Assembly: GCA_034509425.1 (NCBI GenBank)
Contig: JAVTVJ010001818.1
Coordinates: 248,001-312,000, forward strand
Direction: 5' to 3'
Length of the DNA: 64,000 nt
Source: Eopsaltria australis
Lineage: Eukaryota > Chordata > Aves > Passeriformes > Petroicidae
Below are positions 12,062-26,901 of this stretch, in pieces. Below the pieces are notes generated by a model. The model had not been told where the DNA came from. It saw only the letters and a program-made list of their open reading frames with translations, and made no database searches. Position 1 is the first letter of the stretch, and each line of letters begins with the position of its first letter. A program made the position numbers and the translations under genes.

Positions 12062-15000
12062 CTTGCAAATAGTATCATAAATACCAAAACATAAACAGAT
12101 GTCATCTCTAGAGAACTTCAGTGTTATTATAAGTGCACGTAAGGCTTATCCATCTGAGCGGATTATTTCTGAAAATCACTGTGATACTGCTGTATCTGTG
12201 TTACAAGGAAAACATTTACATTTGGAACTACAAATAAGTTCAGTTGTGCCATAATCTCAAAGCCACAGATACATATTGCTATTATCACCAGTTTATACAC
12301 AACCAAACTGGTATTTAGACAGCAGATTGCAATTCAAACAGCTATTTATTTTCACACTGATGCACCCCAGCACAGTTGCTTGTGTTACATATATAGAACT
12401 CTATGAAATACCATTTCTCACTTTCAGCATTCAAGAGTTATAATTTACAGATGCTTCATCAAACTCAGATATTTTTCTTCTGATTCTGACTCCAAGACTG
12501 CAGAGCACATTAAGAAAATCAGAACCATAGTGAACACTGTGAATTTTGCATTCATGTAAAATTGGAAATTGTCCTATTCACATTTGAATCTCAAGAGATT
12601 CCATGTTCCAAACTAAAGTACATTCAGAAGAATAACAGTTGTTAATAACACTAATGAAAAGAGCTGTAATAGATAAATTATAATGACAGAGTTAGATCTT
12701 TAACAGGCATTGCTGTTGCCATGGCACAAATTTCTAATGTAAAATAAAAATCCACTAGAAAATTGTTCTATAGCTATGGTAACAACTGTATTGTGACATG
12801 ATTATTCTATTCAAGTTCTGTTTTCATTTGATCCAGAAAGATGTTTTTAGCATCACACTTTGCACATGTGTAATATCTGCCCAAAAATGTATTCTCAACT
12901 CCCTTTTCCCCACATTCAGTTGGTTGCTAAAACCAACAGTCAGAACTGAGTAATATTTGGAAACTACCCTCTTATAGAAGGATGGGTAAGCATATTTGCA
13001 TAGTAAAGATTGCTTTGCAGACACTAGAATACCCTCAGTAGTGAGGATATCTGTTGTATTTCCAAAGTGATATAAAAGGGGATGATCAGCAAGAAGAGGT
13101 GTAAGACAGTAAATTCATAGTATTTAAAAACAGAAGTAGCAATATTCAGGAAGGCAATATTTCACACAGCACACATTGTGCTCTGACCAAGCTTCAGCTC
13201 TTTGATGGCAGCACTTCAGCTGCAGATATCTTAAATGAGGCAGAGCAATGTTTTCTCACTCAAGTAAATGGTATAGCAAGGTATTATGGACCTGGGAAAC
13301 AGAACAAGATTACTAAACAAGTGATGAATACTGTGGACTTCTACTGTCACCAGCAACAGCACAGAAGAGGAGCAATAGTCTCCAGTCCAATTGCAGTTTC
13401 TTCTGTTTATTCCTAAATCTGGAGAAACAACAAGAAAGTAGTTGGCAAGGTTGGTGTTGGTCTCCAGGCTCTGTGCCCAGGTTCCAACACTGCCAGCTTC
13501 TCAAAACCCATTCTCTTAGAAATCACAGTGCGTGTCTCTATGAGTTGGGAGTTTGCTCTTACAAGTTCCAACACTGCCAATTCACCCCTCAGCACCGCAC
13601 TCTGCACTTGACTCTGTACTGAGGGGATTTACTGCCTCATTGTCTCTACCTTCATAGTTTCACTGTCCTCATCTGTGTCACAATGACGCATGAGGAACTG
13701 AAAAGATGAGAAAGATCTTCTGGGAAAGACATTTCCATATGGAGTTTTCTGAATATTGCTTGCCAGCATCTAATGAAGAAAAAAATCTTTGGGTGAGGAA
13801 GGATATTAGGCAGTAATTACTACTAATTCCAACCACATTATAATGTCTAAATGTAGTTCTTGCCCAAATTTTCAGCAATAGCAGTGTAATCTGGTACAAA
13901 CAGAGTTAATTTTAGCTCTCATTGAGCTATTTTGACTCTTCTGTACATCTTCAGAATTTTTTTCTTGATACATGTATATTCTGTATTTGAGGAGGACATA
14001 AATGTAATTTTCACAATCACATAAAGGGTTAACCTTTTACTGCAAAATTCAACACAGACAAAAATAAAGAGCTGCAGCTGCCACCTCCATAATGCCGTTT
14101 CCATGAGGATTTCTTTCTGTGTGACTATATAAGGCATGGTTCCTAGACATCTTAAAGACAGACAGGCTCTCATGAACCATCACATTTTACAGCACAAAAT
14201 TCTGCCTTAAGCCTGCACATCAAAATAAGGATTCTTCAGAAAAATAATGTGTTAACATTTTTATGGATGAAATGTATCAGACAGATAAAATAATGATCAA
14301 CATCATTCACGTGAAATACTGGACCAATCCAACACTCACATTCAAGCTAAAATTCTACTGGAATGCTTCAGCTCTGCCATGCAGCAAAAGTAAAAGAACA
14401 CCTCTCAGTGTTTCTTTGCAACTTTCAGTGAATCTTTCATAAGAAATTCTGAGAGATGAATGGCAATGGATGTAAAATGTAATTTTGCAGAAAGATCACA
14501 TATAATCACATTAAAAAATTCTGTGGTGATCTCTTTTTGCAGCAGAAAGCAGTTGAGTGGGCTGTGGCTGTGCTCAGATAGTACATGTTAATTTGACAAT
14601 GTAGTACAGTAGGGAAGAGTAATACAAGAGAAAACTTAGTGACATTAATAACCAAAATCAGTGCAAAGCAATATCAATGTGATAGATGAGCTCTTGAAAC
14701 CATATCTTTTTGTTACAGACTGTAAAAAAACCCTGCTACATGTTCCACTCCTGATATTTCACACATCACATGCAAAGAAGGAATGACAAATTCCTCCACC
14801 AAGTGGGAACAAAACTTACTAATATTCAAGGCAAAAGAAACTGAAAAAAAATAATGGATGATTCTTAGAATAATGTTGCTAAAAAGAGACGTTGCACAAC
14901 AATTTATTTAAAAGCAATTATTTGCCCAAGAAACAACTCAGTTTCCCCCAGCATGAGACGAGACCAGAAAGCAAATGAAGTGTATGCTCCATCATTTGTA

Positions 15001-17795
15001 CTGACCATACATTTCTCTTTTCTAACCTTGGTAAAGAATATATTTCTGATCAAAGCAGTGTTTTCAAGATACTTCAGCTTGCCTCTCTCCTCATTCTACA
15101 TACAAGACCATCTATGCTCTGTTTCAACTTGTATTTCAAATCCAGAAAGAACAGAATTGGTGTTTTCATAAGAAATTATGAAAATAAAGGCCCCCTATCC
15201 CAAATGGCCTCTTTCAGTTTTTGCTAAATCTCTTGGTGGGTTGTAGCAACAAAGATGTAGGGACAAAAAGTGTACAAAAATTAAGAATGTCTAGAAAATA
15301 TCTCTGGCTGTAGAACAAAAGTTCTGTTCCAGATGTAGGTACATGTACAATAATGGAAAATTACATTCAGATTTTCAACTCTATGTAGAGCATTCACTGA
15401 AATATTATATAATTGCTTACATGTGACTGTATTGAAACTAATCACTAAAAATCATAGTCTTTTAGCAAGCTTGCAGCTCACTACATCTTTTAGTTATAAA
15501 TACTGATTGGGGAAAATGAGAAAATAAAAACCAAATGAACTATATTTACTCTCTCCTAATGATTTTTTGGGGGTTGCAAATGTGAGAGAATAACCATTTA
15601 AATTCTTTTGAAAAGTATTTACAAAACATAAATTATCTTACAAAAAAAACAAAAAAACAACCAAAACAACAAAAACCAACAAACCTACAGAGCTATGTGC
15701 AAAATAATTAGCTAAGAATAATAACTTTCTAGGCAGATTGACAATCTCTAAAAGTTGTTTACTTTTCACAAGTAACTGTATTTACTTTAAAAAGTAATAT
15801 TACATAAAAGATGCTTAAAAGCAGATGTGAAAAGGAGGGCAGAGATTCAGGTGGCTAAATGCAGACACATATGGCCATTTTAGACACTATAGGGTATCCA
15901 AAGTGACTGCAAGGCCTGACAGATGTGACACACAACTTGGAAACCCTTGCCATTCTAGTGAAGCAGCACGAGGTCTGAAACAGCATATGTAGCATCCAAG
16001 TTGGTCTAGACATCTGTTTTGGCACTTGAATTGTTTCTCAGAGGTCAAATGGTAGCAGGCAAGGAGTACTGAGGGTGGATGTAGACAACACATCTCAAAG
16101 AATCCTTCACTGTAGAATAAATAATTTAATGTGTGCATATACCCTGCTTCAGATGACTTACATACACTTACTTTAGATAGGAACTGAAAATTTGTTAGTA
16201 TTTTAAGTAATGATTGTTGATGGTTCTACCAAAATAGCCATCAAGTTAAAAGACCAGATCACTTGAGTGCCCCAGAGCATGAAAAGCTGGCTGACATCAG
16301 GTATCAGTTTGAGATATTTTGAAAACACATGTGCATTTTGGAACATGGAATTAACCTGCTATAAATTAACTGTGACTGCTAGGAGAGTCAATGTGTAGCT
16401 TTATTAAACTACTATGATGCAGGAAAGCACTTGCTCAATTTTAGTTATAGTTAAAGGAAAAATGAGTGGTGAATGGCATTGGAAGACAATTACAAACTTT
16501 CATGCTTCACTACAAATTACACTTAACTAAGTTCTCTTACTAAATAACTACAATCAAATAAACAAAAATATATTATGAAAAACTGTATGAATCATCAACT
16601 AGTTGCAGGACAGAAGCTCCCACAGAGACAGAGAGGCACAGTTTAATGTAATTAAAACCCCTCTTACACAACGGGCTGGAAAGTCACGCAACACAAATGC
16701 TATACATAGAAATCCTGAATAATTTATCTTCTGTTAGGATCATATAAGAGTTAGAGGACAGAGCTTCATCTACTGAATAGCTGTGGCCACAGAAAACATT
16801 ACCACTCACCCTGCTGCTCTTCAGACAGAAGGGATCACTTAACAGCTGCACAACCAGAGCTGGGTGTAAGATTGGCCTCTAATCTGTTTATAGGGCTAAT
16901 CAGCTGCACAGGTAGACTAGTTCAGTTCACCTGGTTTATTTTGTTTGAGATGGACTAAAAGTTCTCACAGAAACCCTTCTGCTGAAGCAATATCTGGGGG
17001 CAGTCTATGAAAGAAGTGCTATAACATGGAGTTGGTGGTCACACCTTCAGCTGCTTCCACAGAATTCTGACACTCATGAAATAATGATATTCTCTGCAAA
17101 GAAAGGGTCAGCTGTTCTCTCTGAAACACAGCAGGTAGATATCCCCCTAAGGCACCAAGTAGCTCTGCTTTTCAAATATTGTACACCTATTAAGATTAAT
17201 ATTTTCTTAACTAGGGGTAACAATGTGCATGAGGATAATATATATTAACATGGTCTAATAAAGAGGACTAATTTATCAAGCTAAAAGCTAAGATGGTACA
17301 GCTTTCAAAAGCATCCTCCAGACCAGTAGAAATATATACATAAATTTGTTTATGAGTCCAGGAACTGTAAATAGGAAAACAGAAATTCAATCTAAGGGAC
17401 CAGAAAATAGACTAATATTTTTGGGAATGATACCATTCTAGTCTCATAGTTGATTGACGAGTTTCTGTTCAGGTAACAGCCTGACCAGAATACCAGGAAT
17501 AATAGATGTTAGAAAATTCTTCATTACCAAAGAACCTCATCAAGCCATTGGCACATCTTTAAAAAATAAATGAAACTTCCTTACTATGTAATTAGATACT
17601 TTGGATTTAGAAAACACCTCTTTTGATCATGAGTTATTTACTTCTCATCTACAATGCTTCAAGACAGGTGGTAACAAGTTCTTCACGGCCTTAAACCAGA
17701 TACATCTAAACAAGGCAGGCCTAGAATATTATTATTGCTTCATTCTGCTCTAATTTATTTATGCTACACTTGGTATCATTAATAGTTATGCTTAC
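12062..17795 (-). other. intron of the minus-strand gene
   Basis: No recognised repeat is seen. A GC-richer stretch at 13.2-13.65 kb is open on the plus strand for about 75 codons without a start and carries a repeated GTTCCAACACTGCCA (13481 and 13565); I cannot assign it. A 36-base segment near 16.8 kb (minus) has a donor GGTGAGT and an open frame, but its phase does not fit the gene. Confidence 0.5.
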
Positions 17796-17854
17796 CTGTG
17801 AACTAAGGCCTCAAACCAGTCAGATCTGATCTTCCTACCATTTATGTATTTCTG
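17796..17854 (-). CDS. 59-base coding exon
   Basis: The donor GTTCACAG|GTAAGC is close to consensus and the acceptor follows the tract CTCTTGCTTAAACAG. The frame is open from phase 0 and encodes QKYINGRKIRSDWFEALVH, then two bases pass to the next exon. A stop in this frame just upstream of the acceptor shows the exon cannot extend further. The peptide is typical coding composition (basic, with a WFEAL helix). Joined to the following exons it makes a continuous frame of more than 300 codons to the stop at 4.5 kb. Confidence 0.66.
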
Positions 17855-19799
17855 CTGTTTAAGCAAGAGTGTTTACATTTCACCTGAGGAATAGATGAGG
17901 AGACAGCAGGTCACTGGGATCTTGTTTTGTAGATATGCAGATGGGAAGAATCTCTATCAACAAGGAAGTCCCTTGCACAAGCAAGGTGAAGAGATATAGC
18001 AAATTGTCTAAATTACTAAACATACCCAAGAGAAATGAGTGTGCAGAAGTAGTTCATTAAGACAATCATAAGTAACCAATATTTGCAGAAACAGTATTAC
18101 AATTGTTTTAATTAGCATATTCTTCATTTGAAATAAATTGGAAATCAGATGGTGATAGTCTCCTGAGAAATTTAAACAAGTCACTTTTACTCTCTTTCTA
18201 AAAGCAAACAAGCATGACTAGCAACTCAACATATCAGAAAGCACTCTAAGAGATACACCAGAAAAAAACTGCAGATGATTTTTTTCCTAGATTTTGTTGT
18301 TAAAATGACAAATTACCACAAAAATATTTTAATCAGTTTTCTGCTTAAAAGAGGGCAAACACCTTTCCTTGTAAAAATAGGAAAGAGAGAGAAGACAGAG
18401 AGAGAACAGGAGGAAAGAAAGAAGCCATTCTCATGACCACAGGTAATAAACCCAGAAACTCTCAATGAGACTCAAATTGCTCCCCAAAAGGATTTTTTTT
18501 AAAAATGTGCAATGTGGCTTTATGCTTTTTTAAAATTAGCTTGCAAAAACCTCATGAAGATACAAAGATGAAATGTCAAATATTTAGCCACTGTTTGTTT
18601 CCTGAAAGCATCATTTTGGAAGCACTTATTATAAAGAAGTACAGGAAAAAAAAAAAAGTAAAGATGGTCACTCCTGGAATAGGTTGTCTTGAAAATTATA
18701 ATGTTATTAGCATTTCAGATTAAGTTAGTTAATTATTCTGCCTATCTGCATGAACCTAAATGAAAGAAGACTGATGAGGGTGGTGGGAATAAATGACATG
18801 CATTAGGTATTTCCAAGGAGAATGACAGGAAATTAACATGGAGTCAACTACCAAATGGGACATGTATACTCGCATCTTTCTAGCCCAGTTAACAGATAAC
18901 TGAATTTTCTTCAAGTCTTTAGTTGGAAAAGAAGCCACTGAGCTCTTAAAATCTTCTCTGCTCAGAAAATACATGGTGGACCAGAATTTAAAGTAATTGG
19001 GACAGCTACAGCACTGGAAAATAAAGACTAAATCTGTGCAGAGGAAAGAGGCATATATACCTTCTTTGTTTTTGAAAGCAGCTTCTTTCTTACAAGCATA
19101 ACTTGGACAAATTTTATAAAACCCAAAAACCATCTACATATATATGAGGATATACTATATGTTTCCAAAGCAAAATTAACTCAACAGACATGAAAATTGA
19201 TCAATTTAAAAGTAAATTTTAAGTGAAACTTTACTTAAGTTCGCCTCGCAGTCAGACTATCAATATGAAGACTAAAATTCTGTCACTTGTGCTTTAAATT
19301 ATCTCTAATCAATCTGAACTACAATTGTTTTTGTCATTTGATATAATCCCAAGACATGCAGTAATCACCAGAGAGAAGTACAGAAGTTTCAATCAAAATA
19401 ACTGCCTGCTTCTTAAAAATGGCATCTTTCTTCTATATCAGGTAAACCACACTTTATAATGAAGCTAACACAGCAACGTTTATCACACCAAAGATTCAGA
19501 ATAAGTCAGTCATTTCCAAGGTCTGATTCTTTTTGCCAGTTTTGGAAGTCAATTAGTTGAGGAAGACCATTAAAAAAGAAAGACCATCACACTTGTATGA
19601 CTTTACTTCATAGTTCCAAGGTGAAGGGTTGCAGACCAATATTCTACCCCTGCATGGGAATCCTTATAATCCTATAAGAATTCCTGTGGGAAAGTAAGGA
19701 TTCTGAGTTTTTGGTATGAGTTATTAATTTATCTTGTCATTTAGGGAGACTGACTCATTGAAAGTAAAAATATTTCATCTTCATTGTGGGGACAGAAGC

Positions 19800-20349
19800 A
19801 CCTCTATACACCAAGATGCGAGAGGTCTGTGGTGAGGAGGTGATTTTTCCTCTCTATCCACTCTGGTGAGACCCCACCTCGATCCAGCTCTGGAGTCCTC
19901 AGTACAGGAAAAACATGGACCCGTAGGACTGGGTGCAAAAGAGGGCCACAAAAACTATCAGAGAGGTGGATCACCTCTCCCATGAAGACAGGCTGAGAGA
20001 GTTGGGGTTGTTCAGCCTGGGGAAGACTTCATGAAGGCAATATTGAGGCCCTTCAATAATTAAACATGGACTACAAGAAAGATGGGGACAGAATTTTTAG
20101 TACAACCTGTAGCAATAGCTCAGGGAGTAATGGTTTTAAGTAAAAGACTAGATATAAAGAAGCAGTTTTTTACAATGGGGGTGGTGAAACACTAGAACAG
20201 GTTTCCCAGAGAGGTGGTGAATGCCTTGCTGCTAGAGGCCAGACTGGATGGGGTTTTCAGCCAGTCTAGTAGAAGGTGTCCCAGCACATTGCACACCTGT
20301 ACAAGAGGATGACCTTTAAAGGCACATTCCAACCCAAACCATTCTATGA
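19800..20349 (+). mobile_element. CR1 LINE 3' fragment, about 550 bases
   Basis: Recognisable CR1 phrases occur in order: GAGTCCTCAGTACAGGAAAA, AGAGGGCCACAAAAACTATC, CTGAGAGAGTTGGGGTTGTT, GGTTTCCCAGAGAGGTGGTG, and the end ATTCCAACCCAAACCATTCTATG as usual for the family. The 5' boundary is approximate. It is the longest CR1 copy here and is too decayed to code. Confidence 0.85.
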
Positions 20350-20977
20350 AGTTTAAAGTTAGGCATCAGACAAAGGTTCCCAGCTAAATAAAGTGGACCA
20401 GAGCTTAAGGCAGTGCTGGCCTGTCTTCTTCAGAAGCTGACAGGTGTGGTATAATGTCTTTTAGAAAAACACACAGCAGCTGGTAACACAAAGTCATGAA
20501 TCTGGGGTCAGAAAGTGCCATTTCCAAATGCCCTGCACAGAAGAGCATTGGATAACGAGGTTCATCTCCCTGAATACATCTGACACAAGGACACTAAATA
20601 TGGAAATCAGTTTTCACTTTTAATCATGGGATGGCTCTTTCACAGATTAGTGTTTGTTGAAGTATTTTTAAAAGGCAAAGCCCCTATAAACTCAATTTAT
20701 TTCTATTTCACACTGCATTCATATATGGAATATTTAAAAAGGCTACTTGAAGACATGTGAAAAAGAAACCAATCAAGAAAAAAAGAGAAAACTTAAAAAA
20801 AGACCTATAATACCAGAAAAATTAAAATATCCTAGAAGAGTAAGCAAGAAAATGAGAGTGGGGAAACTCCGAAACAGAAGTCAAGGGGGAATATTAATTA
20901 TAGATATAGAGATATACATATTAATTCTATACGGTTATATATATTAATAGTTCCAGGGAACTCTTACCAGAACTACA

Positions 20978-21049
20978 CTACTCAGAAAGTGCTTTCAGTC
21001 TTCTTGCTGCATCTTTCTCTCCTGTCAAGAAGCTCCTTTGATCAAAATA
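20978..21049 (-). CDS. possible alternative terminal exon
   Basis: After the acceptor GCTTAATTTCAG there is a phase-0 frame of 23 codons, YFDQRSFLTGEKDAARRLKA then LSE, ended by TAG. The exon at 36831-36887 ends at phase 0, so splicing here instead of to 17796-17854 would give a short isoform with a different C terminus. The charged, helix-like composition is suggestive. A GTAAGA donor follows the stop, so it could also be a stop-containing cassette. A chance origin is quite possible. Confidence 0.22.
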   Translation of the reverse strand, partial: YFDQRSFLTGEKDAARRLKALSE

Positions 21050-24000
21050 CTGAAATTAAGCATCTCTGTCTTTCATTTCTGCTATGTTCCATGTCTGTAT
21101 TATCACTACCACAGCAACTCTAAATTACAGCCCAGGTACAAACTGAGGTTTTCAAATATTTGTTGAGTGGGCACTGCTCAGTTTGCTGTTTCTCTACAGA
21201 TGAAGAAAATTGTAGGGAATTTTTATTTTTGCTGTGTGTCTTGCCTGAAGTCAATCTTATTTAAATGCAACTTTTCTTACACAAATAACAATGACATTAT
21301 TTTCTGTATTACATTTTACTTTCCTGCTTTAATTAAACCTATAGATTTGTCATTGGCAATTTCTGGATAAATCATAGTAGTGTTCTCAGTATCACAATCA
21401 TTACAATCATGGGAAAACTTATGACAAAATCAAGCAGAAATTTACAGTAGCTAAAGTACTTATGTTGACTCAATTAAAAGAAACAGAATAACCCCCAATA
21501 CCTTTTAGTTACTCATTTGAGATGGGGGGTTTTTGCTAACTTAATTTTTATAGATGTCTTTTTTTAATGAAGGCTTCCTCACATGCTTAGCTGTGCCCAC
21601 AGTGAGTTTTCTTAGCATATTCCATATTCAGTCAGCAATCCTTTCAGCTATGCCATGCGAGGAGTTCAGCCATATTGTTCTGAGCTGCAGACCAGGTTGT
21701 AAAATCAAGGCTATTGCTAAGCAAAGATAGCCTTCAGTCACAAAGGCAGAATTTTTTTTAAAGTCATCAGACACCTTCTCAGTCCTTACACATTCATTTC
21801 TTTGGTGTGCGCTCTTGGATGTGGCATGTGTTTTGACTCCTGATGGAGGATTCATGGGGCTCAGATAAAAGTCTGGTGTCCCAAGTGTTTTCTTCAGTCA
21901 CTGTAGTTTTCCAGAACCATTTGAAAACAAAGAAACAACATCCCAAACCCAATGAAAGAGCACAATGCTCAAAGCTGGAAGCCAAGCTTCTGGCATAGCT
22001 GGAAGTAGATAACCACGATCATACCTGATTCCTGGACTAACACAAGGAGAAGCCACTACTTTGGGAGAATTCCAATAATGTCTGAAAAACTAAGGGCAGA
22101 GGAGGCAGAGCTCAACCAAGCAAGTGAAAAGAAGACAGAAGGAGTCAAATAGAAGGAACAGAATACTGAAGATATTTTTAACCTGTTTAATGAACCCATG
22201 CCTTTCTTGTGAAGAGTTGGCCCATCCTGGACAAAACAAAATGGAAGTTAAAATCCCAAACACACATGCCCATTACTGCATGGACTTATATTTGCCATCA
22301 CAAATGTTGTAAATTAGGAGATACCAATACACACATAGAGAATCTACTCTTCCTTCTGATAACTTTACATAGAGAACCCCAAGGTAAAAATGTTAAGTTT
22401 CATTTAAATCCTCATGAGATTACAAACATATTCATGGAGATTGTACACCTATGAAACAGACTGGGATGGAGGGAAAAAAGGAAAATAGCATAAGCAGGTA
22501 AGGAAGTCATTGGCTTCTACCACTTTAAAGAATATTGCAGAATCTTAGGATGAATTTCAGCCTTTTTACAATGCCTTTCAACGTTTTGACCAAAAGGTTA
22601 TTTGATGAGCTAGGAAATCATGTACCCTATAACTGCATTCTTCAGAAAATGGAAACTGCTAATATACAGATCTGATGTTTGTGATAGAGCACAAGAAAAG
22701 TTGGAAGTGTTATGCCTGAGATTGTTATTGTTCTGCTTCCTCTACAACTTCAAAACCAGTTAATACAATTAGGCCTCCACATACTCTTAAATTAAACGTG
22801 TGAATGAGACAGACTTCTTTCTCGATTTCACGTATAAACACTGCAACTGCTTTGGAAGCATTATCCATAACTGAGTGCTAGGTGTGCCTGTCATCCCTCA
22901 CACACCCTCAACACCACTCAACTGTACTAACAAGACACACGCAGAGCCTTTACTGTGTCCCTCACAACAGCATCAGGAGCACTTAATTGACAGTTGTGAT
23001 CTTAGAGACACCAAGAAGAATTTTTAGATGTAGTAAATCGTCTCTCACATCCCACTCCAGTGATACAGCTGGCAGTGTCATCGGCCACATGTCTACATCT
23101 CTGGTGGACTCCAAGCATTTGCTGCTCATAATTCTCTCTCCATCCCAAAGCTTTCCATCTTCTCACAAAAGAAATTCCCTTCCCACAATTTCAGTTGGAA
23201 TACCGCAGATCTGTCAGTAAGTACATGATAATTTTTTTTCATAAATCTGCCATCATGACAGATTTCCACACTCCTAATTAAAAAGTAGTTTTCAAGGTAG
23301 CAATTGTTTTTTCTGGAGTGTGGGAATGCAATGGTGCTTTCTTGGAAGATGTCTTTGCACATGTGACACTGACTAGCCGAATAATAATACTGATTCAACT
23401 ACCTTCACCAATATGAAGCCATTTTGAGTTGAGTTTTTTTTTTCACAGTAGTACATTCAAAATGTACTAAATCAAGACTAGAATAAAGATTTTACATATT
23501 TAGAAAGAAACTTGATTTTTATATATGCCACTGGAGAGGAATTGATTGCTTTGAAAGACCTCAATTATTTATTAGTTTTTACAGACTGTCAAGAATCACA
23601 TAAATCAAGAGATTAGGATATTTTTCATTTATTTATGAAGTAAAATTTTTTGAAGTATGAAAGAAGAAAAATTAAGCTTCCAGTCTTAGTATCAAACTAA
23701 GGCTGAGTCATAAAAATCACTGAGGACAGCTGTGATGACACAAAATTTACTGTGTACCAGCTGCTCACTGAAAGTATTACGTTAAGAAATTGCCCCTTCC
23801 AAATATAAATTGTAGTATCCAAACTACCTGACATGGTTGTTTCCCTTCTACTATGGGGACATAGGGTTCTACACAACTCCTTCTAGATAAAAAAAAGGAA
23901 CAAGAGACTTTGTTTATGAAACATAGAAAATGTATTCATTATCTGGTTTAATGGCAAATTTGCTTCTGGTCTGAAAGATGCTCTAGCTGCCAGAAAAAAG

Positions 24001-26901
24001 TTTAAGAAGTTACAAGTAATTTGAAGAAAATGAGAATATGCATTGAAATTCTGTTAAATACCCCTCTGCTCTAAGTATTAATGCAAGCATATATTAGAAA
24101 CAAACTCTGCAGACATGAGCACTTCAGAACTATCTTGTTTAATGGTTGGATACTTGCATGCCTACAGAAAATCCACAAAAATCACTTTATTGTAACTTAA
24201 AATAAATACCTTTGCTTGCATCAAGTTCTTTCACCAGTATTTAACACTGCAACTGAATCACAACAAGGGGGGAAAGAGGTGATAGGAAAGGTAAGGAGGA
24301 AGGAATTAAACCAGAACTCTTTACAAGGATATGAGATTTGACCACAATGCACTCACAATAATAGCTACAGAGCAAGAGAGCTATAAAAAAACCCTCCTTG
24401 GTTACAGAAACTCTGCAATATCATTACAGTGCATTGAATAGGCTGTGAAGCTTGCTCCAACCCTGAGCAAATTAGCCCAAATTATGCTGCATTTTAATAC
24501 CAGTTCTCAAGCTAGAGGCAGTTTAAAGAGGGCACAGTTGTCTGTTTTGCAGAAATATTCTCAACAATTTAAGTAAAATACCAGGGCTGCCAAGAAAGAC
24601 TAAGGGTATTACGCTTTGTCTCAATTTGCCTATCATGCACAGCTATCTTTAAAAATACCAACATTTTTATTTTTAATTGGCCACAAGAACAATGTTACAA
24701 ATCATTAAAAGCAACTATTTTTCTTAATGGAAGACTGTCTAATTAAAGCAGAATAGAATAAAGAGGAAAACACTGTAGTCCAAAGTAAAATCTGCTGTTT
24801 TGCAACTCAGGAGCTACTCCTAGCATTTTCAGTTGTCTGCCAGGTGAATTTCGAAAATCAGTTTTATATTAGTTTGCCTGAATTTCCTCAGCTGCAATAG
24901 CACAAATCATCCTAAAGGGCTTTACACTCGCTGAGGTAAACAGCACTATAGGAAAGCTAAGCACTATCAGCATCTTTTAAGATGTCTGTCAGACTTCACC
25001 ATAAACTCTGAATTTTTCAGAAGTCCTTTAAAAATGCTTATACTGTGGTTTTATACTTCTCTAATGTTTGTAGGAATATTTTTAATATGAAAGGAACTGA
25101 ATTTATGTGAAAACAAATTTAACTACAGAGTATACACAGTATCATTATATATATAGTAAATTGAAAAATTGGAGAATGTTTCATAAAGCCTTCTGGCTAT
25201 AATAATGATGTGCTACTCCTAGGCACACATACTTCAAAAGAAAATGGTTATGGTTTAATTCCAACAGAATGAATTTAAAATATTTAAAAGATTTGAATGG
25301 TTAAATATTATTTTGCAAAACATGATTTTTCACACAGTATGATACAATGAATTTAAATCGGAGGCAGATGGTACCCAGTATTCTCACTGAGAGGACTGGT
25401 ATGTCAGACAATTTAGTGTTTTGTTCTGTTTAAGACAAACAGGGTCTCTAGGGTCTTTGAAAGTAATTTTATATTGGAAAGGGAGCTAGAAATATGGTGT
25501 TCACTTAAAACATTTATTTACTGTGCAACTGTACACAGAAAACTAGGAAGAAAAACTGCATCAGGAGTCGGCAATGTTGTCATGAACGCCAGGTTCAGTT
25601 AAATACCTAGCCCTTTTATGATCTTTCCCACAGCAGCCCATCTAGATTTTAGACTTCTATTCATTACCTTTTTTTTGGTAATAAAAACTGCATTCATATT
25701 CTTTAATGCTGGTAAGAAAATCCTCCCAAAATCCCCAAATAATCTCAGCAAATATAACCTTATTTCGGAGGCTGTGGCTGGCTCACTAACAATGACAGAG
25801 ATGACCACTGTTTTCTAAAAACAAAGCAATATTTTTTGAAAAGAGTAATTTTCAAGAAACTATCTAGGTAACTAGGCAGTCATTGAGCTTACTGCCTAGA
25901 GCCTGATATGATTTAAGGTCATCTGAGTAACCTATAGAATTTAATGCCATATGAAAAGTAACATCCTTTGAGATTTTATACCCGCCTCTGTTGTGAGAGC
26001 TAACCTTAGGAAATATGAGAGTTGAGACTCTATCATTCCAGCTATGAAACTTTCATTTAAAACACTGTTCTTAATCTTCCCACAACACAGCTGCAGCATC
26101 CAAAACAGGGTATCAACCCTGTGCCACGCAGCCTTTCCTCGTTGCTCCAAGTTATGACCCCAACCATATAATCTGCCTCCTCCCCTCCTATATATTTCAT
26201 CTTTCCAGAAACTCAATCTCTATGCTTTCTTACATTTCTTATCTAATTTCTCTCCCAAGGAAAGCACAGCAATAAGCAATGCTGCATGGCTGTGGGAAAT
26301 GTTTTATCTAACTCTGAATATAATGCAATGCAAAAATAGAAGCTCAGGTGCAAGGTACAGCCTTCTATGTCAATATAATTTTTGTCTATTTAGTGTACTC
26401 TCTCAGGACTAACAGGTCCTCACACAGGTCTACAGGTTAATTGTTTCTATTTCCTGAATTGCTGGGTTATCACGCATTCACTGTACAATACAGAAATATC
26501 ATGAAATGGAGACAATACTGACCTCTGTAAGACAGTATGAGAAATAAATAATAAAAAATTCATGCTTAAAATCCAGCTATTGTTCCACTTTTACTACTAT
26601 AATTAGTGTTAAAGATTATTCAACTATCTTCCAAGCTGTTTCTTTACTGAATACCATTTATTCACCATCGGATTGAGGGGAGAAAAAGACATTTCTATTA
26701 CTAGAGAGTGATTGCTTTTTTAAATTTCCAGGTCGTCTGAGTTTTCTAGACCCATTTCTTCTCATTCGAACAGTGGCTAAAACTTCACAGAGAAGATGCT
26801 TGTGTTGTACCAAAATGTCATTTGTATTAACTACCATCCATTCACTTCAGTTTCAAGAGCAGGCTGAGACTCTCGTGGAGGAATATCATCACTAAAGGCT
26901 G

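Larger units (their letters stand above)
17855..26901 (-). other. large intron, left part
   Basis: It holds the CR1 copy at 19.8-20.35 kb and the possible alternative terminal exon at 21.0 kb. The rest is AT-rich with no further recognisable feature apart from a 22-base splice-site pair on the plus strand at 23.2 kb. Confidence 0.5.

Noticed and set aside
18756..19133. 125-codon minus-strand open frame
   Set aside because: No family resemblance. A 28-base splice-like piece in it (KEAAFKNKE) has a weak donor and the wrong phase for the next exon.
25599..25818. Overlapping open frames on both strands
   Set aside because: They mirror each other across the same bases, with no splice or start context; probably chance.
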